From Pyxidicoccus trucidator (GTDB taxonomy: Bacteria > Myxococcota > Myxococcia > Myxococcales > Myxococcaceae): a stretch of 64,000 bases of DNA. Below the pieces are notes generated by a model. It had not been told where the DNA came from. It did no database searches and saw only the letters and a list, made by a program, of their open reading frames with translations. Where the stretch lies: assembly GCF_010894435.1 (NCBI RefSeq), contig NZ_JAAIXZ010000005.1, positions 62,001 through 126,000 on the forward strand, given 5' to 3'. Shown piece by piece: positions 56,950-64,000 of the stretch (positions are counted from its first letter, which is position 1; every line of letters begins with the position of its first letter). The translations under genes and the position numbers were made by a program.

Positions 56950-58316
56950 TGGCCCTCGTTCTCCTGGCCGAGCCCTCCGTGCCGGTGGCGGGCGCGCTGC
57001 GTCGCTACCTGGAAGGCGCCGGCCACGAGGTGCTCTCGGTGAGCAGCGCGGATGAAGCGCTGCGCGCCGGCAGGGCACGTCCACCCGCCCTGGTGCTGGC
57101 CGCCGGGACGGGGACGCTGGACGGTGAGGCGCTGTGCCGCGAATTCCGCGCACAGGGCGTCACCGTCCCGATGCTGCTGCTGTACCCGCCGCAGGAGGAC
57201 TACGCGGACGAGCGCGCCACCGAGGCGGGCGCGGACGGGTGCCTGGTGGGGCCCCTCAAGCGCGCCAACGTGCTGACCTGCGTGGCGCTGCTGCTGCAAC
57301 GCGAGGAGGCCCGGCGGGGGGCGGCGGCGAGCGCGGCCTACGATGGCTCCGTTCGCGCCATCTCCACCGGCTCCCCCGGCGCCAACCTGGGGCTGACGCC
57401 GGGCCCGTATCCCGTCGTCCCGGGTACTTCTCCGGCCGAGGTTCCTGACGAGGACTTCGGTGCCCTGAGTGGGGAGCTGGAGGCTCCTGGGGCGGGCCCG
57501 GAGGTCGCTCCTGGCGTGCCCTCCGGCGCCACCCCTCGCCCGGGCCTGGGCCTGACGCCTGGAGCCTTTTCCAGTGCCGCGCCAGGCGCGGGTGGGGCAC
57601 CTGGCGCTGGTGTCGCCGCGGCGCATGGCGCGTCCTTCGTCGGCGCGGATGTGGCGCCCGGTGTGGCATCCGCCGCGTCGCGGGGGGCGGGCTCCGCGTC
57701 CGTTACCCAGCGGGCCTCCGGGTTCGCGATTACGCCCGTGCCGGGCTCGCTGACGACGCTGGAGTCCGAGGGGCGCCGCATCACCCGCCCGGAAATGCCC
57801 GCCGTGGGCACGTCCCCGGACTTCGAGTTCCTCAAGCGGCTGATGCTGATGGAGGTGAAGCGCAGCCGGCGCTACCGCTACCCCATTGCCCTGCTGCTGG
57901 TGGAGCTGGACCGCTTCCCGGAGCGCTCCGCGTCGCTGTCCCCGGCGGCTCGCACGGCGGTGCTGGCCGAGGCGCTGGGGCTGCTGGTGGCGGGCGTGCG
58001 CGACATCGACGTGGCGGTGCCCTTCGCGGACAGCCGTTACGTGGTGTTCCTGCCGCACACCCCGCGCTCCGGCGCGCTGGTGGTGGCCGGGCGCCTGCGC
58101 GAGCGGGTGGGCACCCTGCGTGGCCTCCAGGGCGCGACTGCGTCCGTGGGGGTGGCCGTGTCCGAGCCGCCAGGGGGCAAGGCGCCCGCGTCGGGTGCCG
58201 GAGCCCAGGTGAGCTTCGGCAGCCTGCTGAAGGAAGCGGGCGAGGCGCTGCGCCGCGCGCAGGCGGCCGGGGGAGACCGGGTGGAGCCGGCGGGCGGAAA
58301 GCCTCAGCCGGGGTAG
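56949..58316 (+). CDS. Pseudo-receiver/degenerate GGDEF protein with intact I-site (c-di-GMP effector candidate)
   Basis: 455 residues. An N-terminal CheY-like domain (LLAEPSVPVAGALRRYL) lacks the phospho-acceptor Asp (ALVLAAGTG), so it is probably not phosphorylated. A long Ala/Gly/Pro-rich linker (about 130-280) follows. The C-terminal domain has the GGDEF fold (FEFLKRLMLMEVKRSRRYRYPIALLLVEL), but the active site reads ADSRY at 360-364. An RDID I-site (351-354) lies five residues before it, as in feedback-inhibited cyclases. It therefore probably binds c-di-GMP without making it. ATG 56949 overlaps the frr stop. The end overlaps cyaY by 13 bases on the opposite strand. Confidence 0.78.
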   Translation: MALVLLAEPSVPVAGALRRYLEGAGHEVLSVSSADEALRAGRARPPALVLAAGTGTLDGEALCREFRAQGVTVPMLLLYPPQEDYADERATEAGADGCLVGPLKRANVLTCVALLLQREEARRGAAASAAYDGSVRAISTGSPGANLGLTPGPYPVVPGTSPAEVPDEDFGALSGELEAPGAGPEVAPGVPSGATPRPGLGLTPGAFSSAAPGAGGAPGAGVAAAHGASFVGADVAPGVASAASRGAGSASVTQRASGFAITPVPGSLTTLESEGRRITRPEMPAVGTSPDFEFLKRLMLMEVKRSRRYRYPIALLLVELDRFPERSASLSPAARTAVLAEALGLLVAGVRDIDVAVPFADSRYVVFLPHTPRSGALVVAGRLRERVGTLRGLQGATASVGVAVSEPPGGKAPASGAGAQVSFGSLLKEAGEALRRAQAAGGDRVEPAGGKPQPG

Positions 58317-58636
58317 ACGAAGTCCACGCCGCTGATGTCGTGCACCACGTCCGCGACGAAGGCGAGCAGCTCCAGGCCCCGCCCCTTGTCGTCCTTCCAG
58401 GTGCTGGTGGCCGTGTCGTAGGTGAAGTGGATGCCCTGGCCCCGGCCAGCCACCCAGATCTGCCTCACGGCGCGCTGGGTGTTGACGATGCACTTCTCGC
58501 GCGAGCGGGTGGTGAGCGTCACCATGTCGCCCGTGCTCTCGGCCTCGAGGAGGTCCGGGTCGATGGCGTCCGCCGCGGCGAGGATGCGCTTGAAGGCAGC
58601 GGTGGCGAGCTGGTTGTAGCGGGCTTCGTCCATCAT
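58304..58636 (-). CDS. cyaY: Frataxin-like iron donor CyaY
   Basis: 110 residues, the size of bacterial frataxin, which modulates Fe-S cluster assembly on IscU. The fold signature is clear: acidic first helix (MMDEARYNQLATAAFKRILAAADAID), the strand TRSREKCIVNTQRAVRQIWVA with the typical IVNxQ motif, GIHFTYD and TWKDD. The start ATG 58636 is 13 bp downstream of the sixA stop, suggesting one transcript. No isc genes are in the window. ATG 58633 is an equally possible start. Confidence 0.88.
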   Translation of the reverse strand: MMDEARYNQLATAAFKRILAAADAIDPDLLEAESTGDMVTLTTRSREKCIVNTQRAVRQIWVAGRGQGIHFTYDTATSTWKDDKGRGLELLAFVADVVHDISGVDFVYPG

Positions 58637-58649
58637 GGCCGCGTGGGCC

Positions 58650-59144
58650 TCACTGGATGACGTCGAGCACCTGCTGGCCAGGAGCCGCGTAGAACAGGAA
58701 CTTCAGCTGCGGCGTCTCGCCTTCCGTGCGCTCCAGGGCGATGACGGTGCCCGGGTTGACGGGCTTGGGGAAGGACTGCATGCCCAGCAGGTGGGCCGCG
58801 AGCGCGCCCATGGAGGGCTGGTGCCCCACGAGGGCCAGGTTCTGGTCCGAGTGCTCCAGCAGCACCGGCTCCACCGCGCCCACGGGCATGTCGGGCAGCA
58901 GGCAGCGGTGCGCCTTCAGCAGGCCCTCGTGCTTCGTGACGAAGGAGAGGATCTGCGCCGTCTGCACGGTGCGAACCAGCGGGCTGGTCAGGATGAGCCC
59001 CACCTGCCCCATGCGCTCCGACAGGGACGAGAAGTGCTGGGCCGTGCTGGCGCGGGACTTCGCGGTGAGCGCGCGCGCCTCGTCGCCAAGACCCTCGGGG
59101 ATCTCTGCGTCCGCATCGCCGTGCCTAACCAGGAAAATCCTCAA
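58650..59144 (-). CDS. sixA: Phosphohistidine phosphatase SixA
   Basis: 164 residues. Small histidine phosphatase that removes phosphate from HPt-type phosphohistidine in phosphorelays. The RHG motif FLVRHGDADAE starts the protein. TSPLVRTVQTAQIL and VGHQPSMGALAAHLLG carry the other conserved His and Arg residues. The start is TTG 59144, supported by GGAGGG 5 nt upstream. It lies upstream of cyaY on the minus strand and diverges from a small lipoprotein gene. Confidence 0.92.
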   Translation of the reverse strand: MRIFLVRHGDADAEIPEGLGDEARALTAKSRASTAQHFSSLSERMGQVGLILTSPLVRTVQTAQILSFVTKHEGLLKAHRCLLPDMPVGAVEPVLLEHSDQNLALVGHQPSMGALAAHLLGMQSFPKPVNPGTVIALERTEGETPQLKFLFYAAPGQQVLDVIQ

Positions 59145-59329
59145 AGTCCCTCCACCGCTTTCGACAGGACCGCGGTTCGTACACGAGCGTGGCCCGGTTG
59201 GTCAAAGGTAATGCGGCGATTGTTCAGTGGCCGGAACAACCCCGTCGTGACAGAGAGAGAAGGGCGCCTCCTCCCGCCGCGCAAGGGGCGGGAGCGCCTG
59301 GAGGGCCTGGCCCGTCTGGAGGAGAACGC

Positions 59330-59998
59330 ATGCGCAAGGTGCTCTCGGGACTGTTGGTACTGTTGGCCTTCTCGGCTTGTAAGAAGGAAGAGGGTCCATC
59401 CCGCCCGGTACCTGGGGAGGCAGCCGAGGCAGCCACGGGCGGCCCTGCGCCTGGCGAGGACGCGGCGGGCCCCTATTCCGTGACGAAGGAAAAGCTGGAC
59501 GCCTATGTGGGCTACCAGCAGCGCATGCTGGAGGTGTACGGCTCGCTGCTGAAGGGCCTGCACGGCCTGGGCGCGCTGGTGGACGCGGGCACGCCCGAGG
59601 CCATGGCGTCCGCGCGTGCCGGGCTGAAGGTGGTGGAGGCCAAGGCCAAGGCCGAAGCCGAGGCCCGCGCGCAGGCGGGGCTGAGCGAGGCGGACGTCAA
59701 CGGCATCGCCGAGGTGGTGACGGCCGTCATCAGCCAGCGTCAGCTCGGGCGCACGCTCCAGTACGAGGAGGAGCTGAAGAAGCTGGAGGCGCTCCAGGCG
59801 AGGCTTCCTCCCGAGCAGCAGGAGGGCATGGCGGCCCAGGTGGCCTCCATGCGCCGCCAGGTGGAGGCCTTCGAGAAGCTGGCCGACGCGCGGCGCGAGT
59901 ACGGCGACGCCAACGTGGACGTGGTCCTCACCCGCGAGGACGAGCTGATGAAGAACTACCAGGAGATGCTGCGGGTCTTCACCGGCACGCGCCGGTGA
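59330..59998 (+). CDS. Hypothetical lipoprotein with helical domain
   Basis: 222 residues of unknown function. The lipoprotein signal ends LLAFSAC (Cys17). A Glu/Pro-rich stretch follows, then a mostly helical region with heptad-like Ala/Glu/Lys runs (AKAKAEAEARAQAG), LQYEEELKKLEALQARLPPEQQ and a C-terminal MKNYQEMLRVF. It is probably an anchored helical bundle facing the periplasm. ATG 59330 has GGAGGAGAACGC immediately upstream. It converges on the large flavoprotein gene with only 31 bp between stops. No family could be named. Confidence 0.75.
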   Translation: MRKVLSGLLVLLAFSACKKEEGPSRPVPGEAAEAATGGPAPGEDAAGPYSVTKEKLDAYVGYQQRMLEVYGSLLKGLHGLGALVDAGTPEAMASARAGLKVVEAKAKAEAEARAQAGLSEADVNGIAEVVTAVISQRQLGRTLQYEEELKKLEALQARLPPEQQEGMAAQVASMRRQVEAFEKLADARREYGDANVDVVLTREDELMKNYQEMLRVFTGTRR

Positions 59999-60029
59999 AG
60001 ACCTCGGGCTCGGGCTCGGAGGCCCCGCC

Positions 60030-63000
60030 TCAGACGCGCTTGAGGTGCGGCGCCTTCTTGAGCAGCTGCGCCAGGAAGACGTCCGCCACCTTCTCCATGA
60101 CGGTGTTGCCGCGCAGGCGCTGGTTGAGGTTGACGAAGTCCACCTGGTCCAGCCGCTGGTCCTGGTTGTAGCAGGAGAACACCCACGTCTCCTTGCCGGT
60201 GAGCGGGTCCACGTGCCGCTGGAGGCACTGGGCGCAGATCTCCTTCATCATGCACTGCATCGGCGAGTTGATGGAGCCGATGGCCTCGTGGCCGGGCTTG
60301 AGGTGCGGCTGGAGCACGCCGTGCCGCGCCTCGGCCACCGCGCGCATCATCCGGTCCGAGCCGATGGCGATGATGCGGTCCACCTCGGCCAGGGAGAGGA
60401 CGGGCGCCGGGCCCAGCCGGTTCTCCGCGTAGGCCAGCATGGCCTGCACCACGTTGCCGCGGAACGCCGAGTCCTGCGGGCGGCGGGGCTCAATCGTGTC
60501 CCCGCCGTCCACCGACCACACAATCTGGTCCGTGCCGGCCTCGATTTCGTCCTGCTTGAAGGAGTCCGACTTCTGCCGGTAGCCGGCGAAGTAGATGACG
60601 CGGCAGCCGGCCGCCTTGAGCGAGCGGGCGATGGAGAAGAGCACCGCGTTGCCCAGGCCGCCGCCGACGAGCGCCACCGTCTCGTTGTGGCCGATTTCGG
60701 TGGGCGCGCCGGTGGGGCCCATGAGGACCACGGGCTCGCCGGGGGTGAGCGCGGCGCACAGGCGCGAGGACGAGCCCATCTCCAGGACGATGGTGCCCAT
60801 CAGTCCCTTCTCCTTGTCCACCCACGCGCCGGTGAGGGCCAGGCCCTCCATGGTGAGGCGCATGCCGTCCACCACGGGCGCGTTCCGCTCGAAGTTCTGG
60901 AGCCGGTAGAACTGGCCGGGCGAGAAGTGGCTGGCCGCGAAGGGCGCGCGCACCACCACCTCCACAATCGTGGGCGTCAGGCGGTTGACGGCGACGACGG
61001 TGGCCGTGAAGGCGTCATCCAGCTTCGCGAAGTGCGCGGCGCGCTGCTCCTCGCGGCGGGCCTGGGCCACTTCGTCGGTGAAGTCGAGCGAGGCGACTTC
61101 CTTCGCGTACAGGCGCGCCACCTCGGGGTGGCCGTCCTTTGCGCTGGCCATGGCCTTCACCACGTTGCCCGCGTAGGTGGGGTGGTTGTCGCCGTAGAAG
61201 GAGATGAGGTGGTCGTCCTTCCGGTACGAGGTGAAGAAGCCCGCCTTCGCCGCCGGGTCCTCCTTCGCCTGCACGGGCTTGAGGACGAAGCCGTTCCCTT
61301 CCTCCACCAGCTCGTGGCCCTGGAAGTACTCGCCGCGCGAGTCGAGCTGGAAGGTGCCCGGGTACTCCTTCTCGTAGGTGACGTTGGGGGACGTGCCGGC
61401 GGCGACGCACACCGTGCGCGCGGGGAGCTCGAAGAACTCGCCGCTGCCCTTGAGCTTGCCGTCCTTCGTCACCATGCGCTCGAAGACCAGGGCGCGCACG
61501 GCACCCGAGGCGTCCGGCAGGGCCTCCACCGGGCTCATGCGCTCGATGAAGCGGATGCCCTCTTCCAGCGCCTTCGTCACTTCCTCGTGGTTGAGGCGGT
61601 AGGCGGGGGACTCGGTGAGGCCGCGGCGGTAGACGAGGCTCACCCCGCCCCAGCCGCGCACCAGCTTGATGAAGTCCGGGTTGCGTCCTTCCGCCTGGGC
61701 CTTCTCGCGCTCGGCGCGCACCGCGCGGCCGTGCTCCAGGAACAGCTGGTAGGTGACGCGCTCCTCCGCGTCGAGGCGGGCCAGCACGGCCTCCTCGCCC
61801 AGGTCCGCCGCCAGTCGCTCGTGGCGGGAGAGCGTCTTCTCCACCTGCACCGGGTAGTACGCCATCAGCTCGGTGGCGGTGTCGATGCCGGTGAGGCCGC
61901 CGCCGATGACGATGGCGGGCAGCTGCACCTGGAGGTTGGCCAGCGAGTCCTTCTTGAAGGCGCCGGTGAGCTGCAGCGCCATGAGGAAGTCGCTCGCCTT
62001 GCGGATGCCCCGGATGAGGTTGTTCTTCATCCCGATGATGGTGGGGCGCCCCGCGCCGGCGGCGATGGCGATGTGGTCGAAGCCCAGCTCCCACGCGTCG
62101 TCAATCGTCAGCGTGCCACCGAAGCGGACGCCGCCGTAGATGCGGAAGCCCTCGCGGCGCGCCAGCGTCAGGTGGATGAGCGTGAGGAAGTTCTTGTCCC
62201 AGCGCACGGTGATTCCGTACTCGGACACGCCGCCAAAGCCCTCCAGCACGCGCTCGTCCAGCTCGCTGGTGAGCGCGGACCAGTCGCGGATGGGGCGCAG
62301 GGCGCGGCCGTTGCGGCCCACCAGGTCATCCGGGAAGGGCTCAATCTTGAGGCCGTCCACGCCGGTGACGCCGAAGCCCTCGTTGAGCAGGTAGTGGGAC
62401 AGCGTGTAGCCGGCGGGGCCCAGGCCCACCACCAGCACGTTGCGGCCCACGTAGGGCAGGGCGTACGGGCGGCGGACGTTGAGCGGGTTCCACCGGGTGA
62501 GCAGGCCGTAGATTTCGAAGCCCCAGGGCAAATCCAGCACGTCCGTGAGGGTGGCCGTCTCCGCCAGGGGGATGTTCACCGGCTCCTGCTTCTGGAAGAT
62601 GCACGCCTTCATGCAGTCATTGCAGATGCGGTGGCCGGTGCCCGGGCACATCGGGTTGTCGAGCGTCACCATGGCCAGCGCGGCCACGGAGTCGCCCTCG
62701 CGCTTGAGCGCGTGCGCCTCGGAGATGCGCTCGTCGAGCGGGCACCCGTTGAGGGGGATGCCCAGCGGGTTCTTCTTGAAGTTGTGCCCTTCCGCCACCG
62801 GGTCCTTCGCCGGGAAGCCCTTGGAGCACGAGTCCTTCGAGCGCTCGTGGCAGATGACGCAGTAGTCCACCTCGTTCATCACGTCGCGCGGGGTGCCTCG
62901 GCGGTCGGTGAGCTTGAAGCCATCGCGGTGGCGCAGGTGGTGCTCGTCTCCCTCCATCACCTCGGGCAGCTGCGCGTCCGGGCGCTTGAGCTGGACGAGC

Positions 63001-63809
63001 TGGTCGAACACCAGCGGCTTGGGAATCCGGTGCGTGGACCACGCGTGGAAGACGTCCTTCGTCTCCGGGTGCAGGGCGCGCGCGTACGTCCAGCGGTCCG
63101 CCAGCGCCAGCAGCGCGCGCACGGCCTGGAGCTCCGCGGCGTCATCGCCCTGGGTGACGAGGCTGGAGCCGAAGGCGTCCCGGCCCTCGGGGGTGGACAC
63201 GAGCCCCTCGCGCAGCGCCGCCCAGCGGGCGCGCATCGCCTCCGCGCGAGGCTGAAGCTCCGCGGGGAGGCTGCCGGCGAACAGGCGCTCCAGGTCCATC
63301 AGCGTGAGGACGGACTCGGCCAGGCCGCGCTCCAGGTCCCCGGTGGCCAGCGCCTCGGGGAAGCCCAGCTGCATCAGCAGCCGCATGCGCGCGTCCAGCG
63401 AGGGGAACTCCGCCAGGGAGGGGCGGTCCGCGGCGCCCTTCTTGAAGACGCGGCGGGTGATGAACTCGCGCTTGAAGTCGAAGAGGGGCAGCTCGCCCTT
63501 CAGCCGGCCGGCCAGCCGCTCCAGCTCGGACTCGAGACGGAAGAGCTTCGCGACGAAGCGCGACACGTGGCGGGACACGCGGATGAGCAGGTCCGACTCC
63601 GCGGGCCCGGCGAGGCCCGTGCCCCCGGCCTTGCGGTACGCGTCATACGCCTGGAAGAGCTCGGGCTCGTCTTCCGCGAGCTGCGCGTCGAAGCGCTCCA
63701 TGAGCCGGCGCAGGCCGCGCGGGCGGTAGAGGTCCTCGAAGGTGAAGCCCGGCAGGCCCAGGGTCAGCGTGGGGGCGGGGTCGGTGGGCAGGTCGGTCAA
63801 GGCGCGCAT
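60030..63809 (-). CDS. Large fused FAD/Fe-S oxidoreductase (GltD/NfnB-like plus NfnA/DHODB-like)
   Basis: 1259 residues. About 1-300 is an unfamiliar helical N-terminal domain. A Cys cluster (Cys317, 320, 328, 356, 388, 396, 399, 403) matches the [4Fe-4S] domain of GltD/NfnB-type enzymes. FAD and NAD binding sites follow (VVGLGPAGYTLS near 460; IVIGGGLTGIDTATE). The C-terminal part is a ferredoxin-reductase-like unit (FSPGQFYRLQNF, VALVGGGLGNAVLFSIA) with a [2Fe-2S] set Cys1186, 1192, 1195, 1213, as in NfnA and DHODB. It may transfer electrons between NAD(P)H and ferredoxin, possibly by bifurcation. ATG 63809 begins the coding region; the last 191 bp of the window upstream show no clear gene. 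Confidence 0.85.
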   Translation of the reverse strand: MRALTDLPTDPAPTLTLGLPGFTFEDLYRPRGLRRLMERFDAQLAEDEPELFQAYDAYRKAGGTGLAGPAESDLLIRVSRHVSRFVAKLFRLESELERLAGRLKGELPLFDFKREFITRRVFKKGAADRPSLAEFPSLDARMRLLMQLGFPEALATGDLERGLAESVLTLMDLERLFAGSLPAELQPRAEAMRARWAALREGLVSTPEGRDAFGSSLVTQGDDAAELQAVRALLALADRWTYARALHPETKDVFHAWSTHRIPKPLVFDQLVQLKRPDAQLPEVMEGDEHHLRHRDGFKLTDRRGTPRDVMNEVDYCVICHERSKDSCSKGFPAKDPVAEGHNFKKNPLGIPLNGCPLDERISEAHALKREGDSVAALAMVTLDNPMCPGTGHRICNDCMKACIFQKQEPVNIPLAETATLTDVLDLPWGFEIYGLLTRWNPLNVRRPYALPYVGRNVLVVGLGPAGYTLSHYLLNEGFGVTGVDGLKIEPFPDDLVGRNGRALRPIRDWSALTSELDERVLEGFGGVSEYGITVRWDKNFLTLIHLTLARREGFRIYGGVRFGGTLTIDDAWELGFDHIAIAAGAGRPTIIGMKNNLIRGIRKASDFLMALQLTGAFKKDSLANLQVQLPAIVIGGGLTGIDTATELMAYYPVQVEKTLSRHERLAADLGEEAVLARLDAEERVTYQLFLEHGRAVRAEREKAQAEGRNPDFIKLVRGWGGVSLVYRRGLTESPAYRLNHEEVTKALEEGIRFIERMSPVEALPDASGAVRALVFERMVTKDGKLKGSGEFFELPARTVCVAAGTSPNVTYEKEYPGTFQLDSRGEYFQGHELVEEGNGFVLKPVQAKEDPAAKAGFFTSYRKDDHLISFYGDNHPTYAGNVVKAMASAKDGHPEVARLYAKEVASLDFTDEVAQARREEQRAAHFAKLDDAFTATVVAVNRLTPTIVEVVVRAPFAASHFSPGQFYRLQNFERNAPVVDGMRLTMEGLALTGAWVDKEKGLMGTIVLEMGSSSRLCAALTPGEPVVLMGPTGAPTEIGHNETVALVGGGLGNAVLFSIARSLKAAGCRVIYFAGYRQKSDSFKQDEIEAGTDQIVWSVDGGDTIEPRRPQDSAFRGNVVQAMLAYAENRLGPAPVLSLAEVDRIIAIGSDRMMRAVAEARHGVLQPHLKPGHEAIGSINSPMQCMMKEICAQCLQRHVDPLTGKETWVFSCYNQDQRLDQVDFVNLNQRLRGNTVMEKVADVFLAQLLKKAPHLKRV

Positions 63810-64000
63810 ATCACTGAAGGTGTGGGAGGAACCTGGGGGAACGGCTCCCGGGCGGGGCCTATTTCGCGGTGAGTCGCCCGGAAAGCAAGCGGGCTCGACA
63901 CCGTGCGTGAAGGGCTGAGATGGAAGCGATGGGCCCGGCTTCGGTTGTAACGCGTCGGGCCGCCGGAGGCACTCCGCCTCGCGTCGTACCCGGGGAGGGG

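Noticed and set aside
60045..63872. A 1275-codon plus-strand frame opposite the flavoprotein
   Set aside because: No domain can be seen and the Cys clusters and nucleotide-binding motifs are all on the minus strand.

Overview
The window is high-GC (about 70%), almost entirely coding DNA that looks like a chromosome segment of a myxobacterium (Myxococcaceae, Myxococcus/Corallococcus-like). The indications are strong GC bias at third codon positions, frequent GTG/TTG starts, many small ATGA overlaps, a MYXO-CTERM-like tail on a LamG protein, DAG-rich secreted tails, an NtrC-type activator with a sigma-54-type promoter, and several GGDEF-type proteins. No rRNA, tRNA, CRISPR array, IS element or prophage was seen.

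Layout: (1) 1-7953 is an alpha-glucan locus: a sugar ABC transporter (MalE-like fragment, MalK-like ATPase) diverges from a lipoprotein GlgX-like debranching enzyme, an outer-membrane barrel and a lipoprotein alpha-amylase with a starch-binding-like tail. A third lipoprotein GH13 enzyme lies at 33164. (2) 8010-12124 holds hemE, a zinc-ribbon/DAG-rich small membrane protein divergent from a radical SAM/SPASM enzyme, and a two-gene cassette with a restriction-endonuclease-like protein. (3) 12113-22118 holds a LamG MYXO-CTERM protein, fadI-fadJ, a membrane protein, and a PIG-V-like mannosyltransferase with a methyltransferase. (4) 22155-28090 holds a GT2 glycosyltransferase with a ChbG/HpnK deacetylase, a GGEEF diguanylate cyclase, and a hybrid kinase/NtrC-type activator pair behind a sigma-54-like promoter with two inverted repeats.

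(5) 28166-40804 holds rarA, nadK, a YdcF-like protein, a 5'-nucleotidase, the third GH13 enzyme, a four-gene tetR-MFS-coaD-MBL operon with a palindromic operator, and a D-glycerate dehydrogenase-apt-Hod-like set. The last protein resembles cofactor-free quinolone dioxygenases. (6) 40951-53198 holds a SWIM-SNF2 helicase, recN, a PP2C phosphatase, an M23 peptidase, a degenerate GGDEF protein, an RlmM-like methyltransferase and secA. (7) 53581-63809 is the translation cluster rpsB-tsf-pyrH-frr, with an R/D/G-rich tail on S2, followed by a pseudo-receiver/degenerate GGDEF protein that keeps an I-site, cyaY, sixA, a small lipoprotein and a 1259-residue Nfn-like flavin/Fe-S fusion.

Functionally the window joins extracellular polysaccharide feeding (secreted GH13 lipoproteins, porin, ABC importer), fatty acid beta-oxidation (fadIJ), c-di-GMP and two-component signalling, surface glycoconjugate synthesis, and core housekeeping (translation, CoA, NAD(P), haem, Fe-S, secretion). 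All functional assignments come from reading motifs by eye; no database search was run.
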